From CAZTDU01 sp050248795 (GTDB lineage: Bacteria > Pseudomonadota > Gammaproteobacteria > Burkholderiales > SG8-39), in NCBI GenBank assembly GCA_050248795.1, contig JBFWRS010000023.1, positions 1-60,402 of the forward strand: a stretch of DNA of 60,402 nucleotides, read 5' to 3'. The notes under the pieces were generated by a model that saw only the letters and a list, made by a program, of their open reading frames with translations, made no database searches and had not been told where the DNA came from. Positions 53,287-60,402 of this stretch are shown here, piece by piece. A program made the translations under genes and the position numbers. Every line of letters begins with the position of its first letter. Positions within the stretch are counted from its first letter, which is position 1.

Positions 53287-54284
53287 AAGCACTCGTATAC
53301 ACCGCACCGAATGAAGTGACGTACCGCGACGAGCCCGAGCCGCAGTTCGGCGACGGCGACGTGCTGATCGAGGTGGATGCGGTCGGCATCTGCGGCTCCG
53401 ACATGCACGCCTACCATGGCCACGATCCGCGCCGCAAACCGCCGCTGATCCTCGGCCACGAACTGTGCGGCCGCGTCATCCAGGGCCCCGGCGCCGGCAG
53501 GCGCGTCACCGTCAATCCGCTGATCACCTGCGGCTACTGCGAGTACTGCGTGCAGGGCCGCGACAACCTGTGCGCCAACCGCACCATGATCGGCATGACG
53601 CGCGCCGGCGGCTTCGCCGAGCGCGTCAGCACCGCCGCCAGGGCGGTGATCGACATCCCGCAGGACATGGACACCCGCGCCGCCGCGCTCACCGAACCCG
53701 CCGCCACCGCGGTGCACGCGGTCAATGTCGCCATGAAGGCGCTGGTACGGCCGCTGCCCGAATGCCGCGTGCTGGTCCTGGGCGGCGGCGCCATCGGCAT
53801 GCTGACCGCATTGCTGCTCGCGGGCTACGGCGTGCGCCATGTGCATGTGGCCGAAACCAATGCGCTGCGCCGCGCCGCGGTGGCGAAAGCCTCGGGCGCC
53901 GCGGTCTACGACCCGACCGCGCCCGGCGGCCCGGCGCCGAACAGCGTGGACCTGGTTATCGACGCGGTCGGCGCCAAAGCCACGCGCAACGCCGCGCTCG
54001 AGGCGGTGAAGCCCGGCGGCGTGGTCGTGCACGTCGGGCTTGCCGACTGGGCGAGCGAAATCGACATGCGCAAACTGACGCTGGCCGAGATCACGCTGAT
54101 CGGCACCTACACCTACGCCACCGCCGACCTGCGCGCCGCCGCCGCCGCGCTGCACGAGGGCGCGTTCGGCGCGCTCGACTGGGTGGAAGAGCGTTCGCTC
54201 GCCGAGGGCGCACGCGCCTTCGACGACCTGCACCACGGCCGCGTCGCCGCGGCCAAGATCGTGTTGCGGCCCGGGGGCGCGTGA
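53283..54284 (+). CDS. Zinc-dependent alcohol dehydrogenase, MDR family (HpsP-like candidate)
   Basis: A 333-aa medium-chain dehydrogenase. Catalytic zinc ligands Cys37 and His59-Glu60, structural zinc Cys83, Cys86, Cys89 and Cys97, and Rossmann motif G-G-G-A-I-G are all present. It resembles sorbitol/threonine-type enzymes acting on secondary alcohols. ATG 53283 overlaps the SDR stop (ATGA). A 2-dehydrogenase role beside the SDR is inferred from context. Confidence 0.92.
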   Translation: MKALVYTAPNEVTYRDEPEPQFGDGDVLIEVDAVGICGSDMHAYHGHDPRRKPPLILGHELCGRVIQGPGAGRRVTVNPLITCGYCEYCVQGRDNLCANRTMIGMTRAGGFAERVSTAARAVIDIPQDMDTRAAALTEPAATAVHAVNVAMKALVRPLPECRVLVLGGGAIGMLTALLLAGYGVRHVHVAETNALRRAAVAKASGAAVYDPTAPGGPAPNSVDLVIDAVGAKATRNAALEAVKPGGVVVHVGLADWASEIDMRKLTLAEITLIGTYTYATADLRAAAAALHEGAFGALDWVEERSLAEGARAFDDLHHGRVAAAKIVLRPGGA

Positions 54285-54289
54285 CGCGC

Positions 54290-55879
54290 ATGGAGTTCGA
54301 CTACATCGTCGTCGGCGCGGGCACCGCGGGCTGCACGCTCGCCGCCCGGCTGTCGGAAGACGGCCGGCACAGCGTGCTGCTGCTGGAAGCCGGCCCGAAG
54401 GACTCCTCGCCGTGGATCCACCTCCCCATCGGCTACGGCAAGACCATGTTCCACCCGGTGCTCAACTGGAAGTTCGAGACCGAGCCCGAGCCGTCCATGG
54501 ACAACCGGCGCATCTACTGGCCGCGCGGGCGCTGCCTCGGCGGTTCATCGTCGATCAACGGCCTCATTTTCGTGCGCGGCCAGCCCGAGGACTACGACCA
54601 CTGGGCGGCGCTCGGCAACCGCGGCTGGGGCTGGAACGACGTGCTGCCCTGCTTCAAGCGCCAGGAAGCCAATTCGCGCGGTGCATCTCAGTACCACGGC
54701 GGCGACGGCCCGATCGCCTGCAGCGATATCCCGGGCAAGCACGAGCTGATCGAGGCGATCATCGCCGGCGCCGGCGAGCTCGGGGTGCCGCGCACCGACG
54801 ACTTCAACGCCGGCAACCAAGAGGGCGTCGGCTACTACCAGCTGTTCACGAAGAACGGCATGCGCGCATCCAACGCGGTGGGCTACCTGCGCCCGGCGCG
54901 CGGCCGTGCCAACCTGAAGATCGAGACCGACGCGCACGCGCAGCGCGTGCTGTTCGAGGGCCGCCGCGCCGCGGGCGTCGAATACCACCAGGGGGGGGCG
55001 CTCGTCAGCGCGCGCGCGCGGCGCGAGGTGATCCTCGCCGCGGGCGCGCTGCAGAGCCCGCAGCTGCTGCAGCTCTCGGGCATCGGCCCGGGCACGCTGC
55101 TGCAGCGCCACGGCATCCCGGTACTGCACGAATTGCCCGGCGTCGGCGAGAACCTGCAGGACCACCTGCAGATGCGCCTGGTGTACAAGTGCACGAAGCC
55201 GATCACCACCAACGACGACCTCGCCACGTGGTGGCGCAAGGCCGCGATCGGCCTGCAGTGGCTGCTGTTCCGCCAGGGCCCGCTCGCCATCGGCATCAAC
55301 CAGGGCGGCCTGTTCACCCGCGTGCTGCCGGAATCGGCCACGCCGGACATCCAGTTCCATTTCGCCACGCTGTCGGCCGACCTTGCCGGCGCGACGCCGC
55401 ACCCCTTCTCCGGCTTCACCTTCAGCGTCTGCCAGTTGCGGCCGGCATCGCGCGGCCATGTGCGCATCAAGTCCGCGGATGCGCGCGACGCGCCGGCGAT
55501 GCAGCCGAACTACCTCACCGAGGAGCTCGACCGCCGCTGCGCGGTGGCAGGCGTGAAGTTCGCGCGCAAGCTCGCCGGCACCACGGCGATGCAGGCCTAC
55601 GTCGCCGACGAATACCGCCCCGGGCGCGGCGCGGTGAGCGACGAAGACCTGCTCGGCTTCTGCCGCGCGCAGGGCGCGACTATTTTCCATCCCGCCGGCA
55701 CCTGCAAAATGGGCAAGGATCCGCTCGCGGTGGTGGACGACGAGTTGCGCGTGCACGGCGTCGAGCGGCTGCGCGTGGTGGACTGCTCGATCATGCCGAC
55801 GCTGGTGTCGGGCAACACCAACGCGCCGGTGACGATGATCGCCGAGCGCGCCGCCGACCTGATTCGCGCCGGCGCCTGA
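54290..55879 (+). CDS. GMC-family FAD-dependent oxidoreductase (choline dehydrogenase-like)
   Basis: A 529-aa flavoenzyme: FAD motif G-A-G-T-A-G-C at 9-15, the GMC signature R-G-R-C-L-G-G-S-S-S-I-N-G, and the C-terminal catalytic pair in F-H-P-A-G-T-C-K-M-G (His) and S-G-N-T-N-A-P (Asn). It oxidises an alcohol, passing electrons to the respiratory chain or oxygen. ATG 54290 is used; GTG 54281 overlapping the ADH stop (GTGA) has a better-spaced GGGGG. GMC enzymes are not part of the described hps pathway, so this is an addition. It contains a G8 tract at 54991. Confidence 0.92.
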   Translation: MEFDYIVVGAGTAGCTLAARLSEDGRHSVLLLEAGPKDSSPWIHLPIGYGKTMFHPVLNWKFETEPEPSMDNRRIYWPRGRCLGGSSSINGLIFVRGQPEDYDHWAALGNRGWGWNDVLPCFKRQEANSRGASQYHGGDGPIACSDIPGKHELIEAIIAGAGELGVPRTDDFNAGNQEGVGYYQLFTKNGMRASNAVGYLRPARGRANLKIETDAHAQRVLFEGRRAAGVEYHQGGALVSARARREVILAAGALQSPQLLQLSGIGPGTLLQRHGIPVLHELPGVGENLQDHLQMRLVYKCTKPITTNDDLATWWRKAAIGLQWLLFRQGPLAIGINQGGLFTRVLPESATPDIQFHFATLSADLAGATPHPFSGFTFSVCQLRPASRGHVRIKSADARDAPAMQPNYLTEELDRRCAVAGVKFARKLAGTTAMQAYVADEYRPGRGAVSDEDLLGFCRAQGATIFHPAGTCKMGKDPLAVVDDELRVHGVERLRVVDCSIMPTLVSGNTNAPVTMIAERAADLIRAGA

Positions 55880-55909
55880 GCGCGCGCCGCGTGCTATAAA
55901 CCGGCGGCC

Positions 55910-58900
55910 ATGCCGCAGCTGCAACCGTCCCGCGCCGCGTTCTACGTCCTCTTCACCGCCTCGGGATTCGCGGGGCTGATCTACCAGTCGATCTGGACGC
56001 ACTACCTCAAGCTGTTCCTCGGCCACGCGGCCTACGCGCAATCGCTGGTGCTGATCGTGTTCATGGGCGGCATGGCCGCCGGCAGCGCGTACGCCGGCCG
56101 GCGCTCGGCGCGCATCGCCAACCCGCTGCTCGGCTACGCCGCCGCCGAGGCGGCGATCGGCCTGTTTGCCCTCACCTTCCACGGCGTCTTCGAGGCGGTG
56201 ACCGACTGGTCCTACGCCAGCCTGCTGCCCGCGCTGGGCAGCGCGTCGGCCGCGCTGGCGGCGAAGCTCGCGGTTTCCTGCCTGCTGATCCTGCCGCAGT
56301 CGGTGCTGCTCGGCATGACCTTCCCGCTGATGAGCGCCGGCCTGGTGCGCGCGCAGCCCGGCAGCTCCGGCGAGTCGATCTCGATGCTGTACTTCACCAA
56401 CAGCTTCGGCGCCGCGGTCGGCGTGCTGGGCAGCGGCTTCGTGCTGATCGGCGCGGTCGGCCTGCCCGGCACGCTGCAAAGCGCCGGCGTCATCAACCTC
56501 GCGCTGGCGCTGGTGGTGTGGCTGATCGCGCGCCCGGTGCGCAACCCGGCGCTCGCGCCGCGCGACGATGCCGAGCCCGGCGCGGCGCGGCTGCTGATCG
56601 CGGTCGCCTTCCTGACCGGCCTCGCGTCCTTCGTCTACGAGATCGCGTGGATCCGCATGCTGTCGCTGGTGCTGGGCGCGTCCACGCATTCGTTCGAGCT
56701 GATGCTGTCCACGTTCATCCTCGGCCTCGCGCTGGGCGGGCTGGCGGTGAGGAAGCTGGTCGACACGCACGCGCAACCGGAGCGGCTGCTGGGCTGGGTG
56801 CAGGTGGCGATGGGGCTGCTCGCGCTATCCACGCTGGTGGTGTACGACCGCACCTTCGAGCTGATGGAGTTCCTGATGCGCGGCCTGGCGCGGACCGAGG
56901 CCGGCTACGCGCTCTACAACCTCACCGGCCAGCTGGTGGCGGCGCTGGTGATGCTGCCGACCACCATCTGCGCCGGCATGACGCTGCCGCTGATCACCGG
57001 CGCGCTGCTGCGCCGCGGCGCCGGCGAGTCGGCGATCGGCAGGGTCTACGCCTGGAACACGCTCGGCGCCATCGCGGGCGTGCTGGCGGCGGTGCACATC
57101 GGCCTGCCGATGCTCGGCCTGAAGGGCGCGATGGTGGCGGCGAGCCTGCTCGACGCGGCGCTGGGGTTGCTGCTGCTGTACCTCTACGGCCGCTCGCGGC
57201 GCGTGCTGGAATTCGCCGCCGGCCTGTGCGCGGCGGCGTTCCTGTCGGTGGCGATCGGCTTCGAGCTGGACGCCAACAAGATGACCGCCGGCGTGTTCCG
57301 CCACGGCGAGCTCGCCAGCTCCCGCGACGCCAGGGTGCTCTACAAGAAGGACGGCAAGACCGCGACCGTGCACCTGGTCGAATACCCCGGCGCCACCAGC
57401 CTGCGCACCAACGGCAAGTCCGACGGCTCGGTGAACATGGACAAGGACGGCGCGCCGGGCTCGGACGAGGTGACGATGGTGCTCACCGGCGCGCTGCCGC
57501 TGGCGCTGAAGCCCGAGGCGCAGTCGGCGGCGGTGATCGGCATCGGCACCGGGCTGACCATGCACACGCTGCTGCAGAGCCTGCTGATCGGCCGCGTCGA
57601 GACGGTGGAGATCGAGGCCGCGATGGCCGAGGCGGCGCGCGGCTTCATGCCGCGCAACAGCGCCGCCTTCGCCGACCCGCGCGGCACCATCCACATCGAC
57701 GACGCGAAGACGTTTTTTTCCACGCACAACCGCCGCTACGACATCATCATCTCCGAGCCCTCCAACCCCTGGGTCAGCGGCGTGGCGAGCCTGTTCACCA
57801 CCGAGTTCTACCGCCGCATCCGCACGCACCTGAACCCTGGCGGCATGCTGGTGCAGTGGTTCCAGCTCTACGAAATCGATGCCTCGCTGCTCGCCTCGGT
57901 GATGCAGGCGCTGGGCGGGGAGTTCCAGCACTACGCGGTGTACGCGCCGAGCGACCACGACCTGCTGATCGTCGCCTCGCAGACGCCGCTGCCGCGCATC
58001 GATGCGCGCGTGTTCGAGCAACCCGGCGTGGCGAAGGAACTGTGGCGCATCGGCGTGCTGTCGCCCGGCGACCTGGACGCGCGCTACATCGGCAGGCGCG
58101 CGACGCTCGAGCCGCTGTTCGCAAGCTACGGCATCGCCGCGAATTCGGACTACTACCCGGTGCTGGACCTGAACGCCGCGCGCCACCGCTTCGTCGAGAA
58201 AAGCGCCGCCGACGTGGTCGGGATGCTGAACCTGGGCGTGCCGATGCTGGACATGCTGGAACCGGGCGCGGCGCGCCGGCCGGTGAACCCGCTGCACGAA
58301 GGCGCCCAGCACTTCGAGCGCGTCGAAAGATCGCGCGTCGCCGCGTACATCCGCGATTTCTTCCTCGAGCGCACGCCGCCCGAGCCGCACGGCATCCCGG
58401 CGCAACTGCAGAAGGACATCGAGCTGGTGAAACTCCGGCTGGTCAACTGCCGCGACGCGCGCGACCGCGACGTCTGGCTGCACAGTGTGCTGCGCATGGC
58501 GCGCGAGATGAACCCCTACCTGCTTCCCGAGGACGCGACGCGGGTGTGGGACCTGATGCTGCATTCGCCCTGCGTCGGCACGCTGCACGAATTCCAGCGG
58601 CGCTGGCTGCGCATGTACGGCGCGGTGGGCGCGCGCGACGCCAAGCAGATGGCGGAGCTGGGCTCGCTGCTGCTGGCGACGCAGACCGACCTGAGCAACG
58701 ACGCGCTGGAGTACCTGCTGATGGCGGGCATGAGCGGCTACCTCGCCGGCGGCCAGCCCGAACACGCGCGCCAGCTCTGGGTCTGGTACGCCGACCGCAT
58801 CCCGCACGCCGCCGCGAGCCCCGCGTTCCGCCTGCTGCGCTGCCACGCCGCCCGCGGCGACACCACCGCCTGCGCCGACGCCTTCGCCGCGTTCCGCTAG
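55910..58900 (+). CDS. MFS-type membrane domain fused to spermidine synthase-like domain
   Basis: A 996-aa fusion. Residues 1 to about 450 hold 12-14 membrane helices of the kind found attached to spermidine synthase-like proteins (F-A-G-L-I-Y-Q-S-I-W, F-V-Y-E-I-A-W-I-R-M). About 460-720 is a methyltransferase-like synthase fold with I-G-I-G-T-G-L, D-D-A-K-T-F-F and E-P-S-N-P-W-V-S-G. The last 210 residues are predominantly helical and unrecognised. True polyamine synthesis is doubtful for this group; function unknown. It starts 30 bp after the GMC gene, so it could be co-transcribed. Confidence 0.85.
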   Translation: MPQLQPSRAAFYVLFTASGFAGLIYQSIWTHYLKLFLGHAAYAQSLVLIVFMGGMAAGSAYAGRRSARIANPLLGYAAAEAAIGLFALTFHGVFEAVTDWSYASLLPALGSASAALAAKLAVSCLLILPQSVLLGMTFPLMSAGLVRAQPGSSGESISMLYFTNSFGAAVGVLGSGFVLIGAVGLPGTLQSAGVINLALALVVWLIARPVRNPALAPRDDAEPGAARLLIAVAFLTGLASFVYEIAWIRMLSLVLGASTHSFELMLSTFILGLALGGLAVRKLVDTHAQPERLLGWVQVAMGLLALSTLVVYDRTFELMEFLMRGLARTEAGYALYNLTGQLVAALVMLPTTICAGMTLPLITGALLRRGAGESAIGRVYAWNTLGAIAGVLAAVHIGLPMLGLKGAMVAASLLDAALGLLLLYLYGRSRRVLEFAAGLCAAAFLSVAIGFELDANKMTAGVFRHGELASSRDARVLYKKDGKTATVHLVEYPGATSLRTNGKSDGSVNMDKDGAPGSDEVTMVLTGALPLALKPEAQSAAVIGIGTGLTMHTLLQSLLIGRVETVEIEAAMAEAARGFMPRNSAAFADPRGTIHIDDAKTFFSTHNRRYDIIISEPSNPWVSGVASLFTTEFYRRIRTHLNPGGMLVQWFQLYEIDASLLASVMQALGGEFQHYAVYAPSDHDLLIVASQTPLPRIDARVFEQPGVAKELWRIGVLSPGDLDARYIGRRATLEPLFASYGIAANSDYYPVLDLNAARHRFVEKSAADVVGMLNLGVPMLDMLEPGAARRPVNPLHEGAQHFERVERSRVAAYIRDFFLERTPPEPHGIPAQLQKDIELVKLRLVNCRDARDRDVWLHSVLRMAREMNPYLLPEDATRVWDLMLHSPCVGTLHEFQRRWLRMYGAVGARDAKQMAELGSLLLATQTDLSNDALEYLLMAGMSGYLAGGQPEHARQLWVWYADRIPHAAASPAFRLLRCHAARGDTTACADAFAAFR

Positions 58901-58924
58901 ACGTCCGCCAGGCCGACCCCCTGC

Positions 58925-59455
58925 CTACTCGCGCACGGCACGCACCGGCGTCGCCGTCAGCCGTGCGAACATTCCCAGCGCGATCAGCAGGACCGCCGCG
59001 CTGACGATGATCGCCGCCGGGTAGTACAGGAAGCCGGCGAGATCCTTCTGGCTGTACTTGATCACCATGATCAGCGATTCCAGCACCAGCGCCACCACCA
59101 CCACGCTGCCGAAGCGCGCGACGCCGCGCCGGATGCGCGCCATGACGTTCTGCGGCTTGCCCTCGTGGTCGTATTCCTGGTGCACGATCTGCGCCAGCTC
59201 GTACACCGCGAGCGCCACCACGCCGGTATGCAGTCCCTTCACCAGTCCCTCCATGTAGTCGCCGTCATCCATGATCGGCGTGGCGAACTCGATCAGCGCG
59301 AATGCCATGAAACACACCGACAGCGCAAAGAACATCAACGCGAACGCGGGGATGAACAGGCGCGGCAGCGCATTGATGGCGCGATTGAGCGCATCCAGCG
59401 GCTGAGCGGCGAAATATGTCGTGCGGGCTTCGTCTACTGCGGCATCGGCTTGCAT
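58925..59455 (-). CDS. Unrecognised four-helix inner-membrane protein
   Basis: A 176-aa protein with four predicted transmembrane helices (about 30-62, 70-90, 113-132, 140-165). Between helices 2 and 3 lies the polar stretch H-Q-E-Y-D-H-E-G-K-P-Q-N. I do not recognise the family. It is convergent with the fusion gene (24-bp gap), and the 108-bp gap upstream holds a GCGCCC/GGGCGC hairpin at 59486-59501. Confidence 0.8.
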   Translation of the reverse strand: MQADAAVDEARTTYFAAQPLDALNRAINALPRLFIPAFALMFFALSVCFMAFALIEFATPIMDDGDYMEGLVKGLHTGVVALAVYELAQIVHQEYDHEGKPQNVMARIRRGVARFGSVVVVALVLESLIMVIKYSQKDLAGFLYYPAAIIVSAAVLLIALGMFARLTATPVRAVRE

Positions 59456-59485
59456 CGGGGGGATTCCTTCTCGGCGTTCTGAGAT

Positions 59486-59501
59486 GCGCCCGGACGGGCG
59501 C
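59486..59501. other. Small GC hairpin in the 108-bp gap before the aldo/keto reductase
   Basis: GCGCCC and GGGCGC pair around GGAC. No T-run follows on either strand, so a terminator function is not shown. A second imperfect GTCGC/GCGAC pairing lies near 59546. Nothing else was recognised in 59456-59563. Confidence 0.3.
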
Positions 59502-59563
59502 GCGCGAGCCCCGATGCTAGCGCCATCGCTGCGCGGGCGAAACTGTCGCGCCGCGGCGACGCG

Positions 59564-60388
59564 CTAAAGGCTGTCGTAGTACTGCGACATCTTCTGCCGC
59601 AGCGCCGCGTCCGGCAGCGCGCCTTGTCCTGCGCCGAGGTTGTCGCGCATGTGCGCGGGATCCGAGGTCGCCGGAATCACGCAGGTGACTGCCGAATGCG
59701 ACACGATCCACTTGAGGAAGTACTGCGCCCAGCTCGCGATGCCGAGCTGCGCCGCCCACGGCGGCAGCGCCTTGCCGCGCGTGCGCCGGAACATGTCGCC
59801 GGTGGCGAACGGCCGGTTGACGATCACCGCGACGCCGAGGTCCCGCGCGAGCGGCAACAGCCTGTCCTCCGCCTCGCGTTCCGCCAGCGAATAGTTGATC
59901 TGCACGAAATCGTAGTTCTTCGTCTTCAGCCAGCGCTCCACTTCGCGGTGCGCCGACGCGGTGTAGTGCGTGATGCCGACGTAGCGCACGCGCTGCTGCC
60001 GCTTCCACTCGAGCAGCGTCGCAGTATGCGCCTCGATGTCGAGCAGGTTGTGCACCTGCATCAGGTCCATGCGGCCGCCGCGCATGCGCTCGATGGAGCG
60101 CTGCATCTGCCGGATGCCCTCGTCCCGGCCGCGGGTCCACACCTTGGTGGCGAGGAACAGCGTCTCGCAGATGCCGAGTTCCGCGCACAGCTCGCCCGCC
60201 ACCGATTCGCTCGCGCCGTACATGGGCGAAGAGTCCACCACGCGACCGCCGGCCTCGTGCAGCGCCTGCAGCACTGCCTTCAGCGGCGCGCGCGCCGCGC
60301 CATCGGCGCCGACGTCGAACGCCTTCCAGGTGCCGAGGCCGATGACCGGCAGCGCTTCGCCGCTCGAAGGAATTGTCCGTGTATGCAT
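59564..60388 (-). CDS. Aldo/keto reductase
   Basis: A 274-aa AKR-family NADPH oxidoreductase. The catalytic tetrad Asp52, Tyr57 (D-S-S-P-M-Y-G), Lys82 (A-T-K-V-W) and His113 (Q-V-H-N) is intact. The cofactor end V-I-P-A-T-S-D-P follows. The AKR family is broad, so the substrate cannot be named. Its start lies 14 bp from the window end; the upstream context is not visible. Confidence 0.93.
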   Translation of the reverse strand: MHTRTIPSSGEALPVIGLGTWKAFDVGADGAARAPLKAVLQALHEAGGRVVDSSPMYGASESVAGELCAELGICETLFLATKVWTRGRDEGIRQMQRSIERMRGGRMDLMQVHNLLDIEAHTATLLEWKRQQRVRYVGITHYTASAHREVERWLKTKNYDFVQINYSLAEREAEDRLLPLARDLGVAVIVNRPFATGDMFRRTRGKALPPWAAQLGIASWAQYFLKWIVSHSAVTCVIPATSDPAHMRDNLGAGQGALPDAALRQKMSQYYDSL

Positions 60389-60402
60389 GATCTGCGCGCC
60401 GC

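Noticed and set aside
56825..58846. Open frame of about 670 codons antisense to the MFS/spermidine synthase fusion
   Set aside because: Same artefact of GC skew; no domain, no ribosome site, full overlap with a recognisable protein.

Overview
The window reads as ordinary chromosome of a GC-rich betaproteobacterium, most likely from or near the Burkholderiales. Evidence: the gene orders (nuoCBA - tRNA-Leu - secG - tpiA - glmM - folP - ftsH - rlmE; carA - carB - greA against yhbY; nadK / hrcA - hemH - grpE - dnaK - dnaJ; leuC - leuD - leuB - asd - fimV - truA - trpF - trpB - trpA - accD - folC - SPOR - cvpA - purF - metZ), a FimV/HubP-type hub protein, and uniformly GC-ending codons. No phage, transposon, rRNA or CRISPR was seen. 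The sequence is very compact: no gap between genes exceeds about 145 bp, and many neighbours share ATGA, GTGA or TGATG start/stop overlaps.

Region 1-13 kb (mostly minus strand): respiratory complex I (nuoC fragment, nuoB, nuoA), a tRNA-Leu(GAG), secG, tpiA, glmM, folP and ftsH. A small SAM-dependent methyltransferase gene resembling macrolide sugar O-methyltransferases sits between ftsH and rlmE. Then come yhbY (plus strand), greA and carA-carB. Region 13-17.5 kb: dapB, bamE, fur (divergent, with a Fur-box-like site), recN and nadK. Region 17.5-24.7 kb: the heat-shock block hrcA-hemH-grpE-dnaK-dnaJ, with two good sigma-32 promoter matches, then cysS. Region 24.7-28.4 kb: an envelope operon of a secreted TPR protein, an L,D-transpeptidase-type protein with the same C-terminal NTF2-like fold, a periplasmic cyclophilin, and lpxH nearby.

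Region 28.4-44.9 kb (minus strand): a long biosynthetic supercluster for leucine, aspartate-family, tryptophan, fatty-acid, folate and purine synthesis, ending in metZ. The metZ leader carries an apparent SAM-II riboswitch followed by an intrinsic terminator.

Region 45-60.4 kb is the accessory part. A LacI-family regulator, an MFS transporter and an M48 lipoprotein peptidase lie on the minus strand. Divergent from them is a catabolic operon: TRAP transporter (DctP-Q-M), a HisD-family dehydrogenase of the HpsN type, an SDR, a zinc alcohol dehydrogenase and a GMC flavoenzyme. The gene content matches the transporter-plus-dehydrogenase part of the known dihydroxypropanesulfonate (DHPS) pathway, hpsKLM-N-O-P, without the desulfonating enzyme in this window. 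Two LacI-type operators and a promoter lie in the divergent region, and a strong terminator separates the binding-protein gene from the permease genes. The window ends with a large MFS/spermidine-synthase-like fusion protein, an unrecognised four-helix membrane protein and an aldo/keto reductase.
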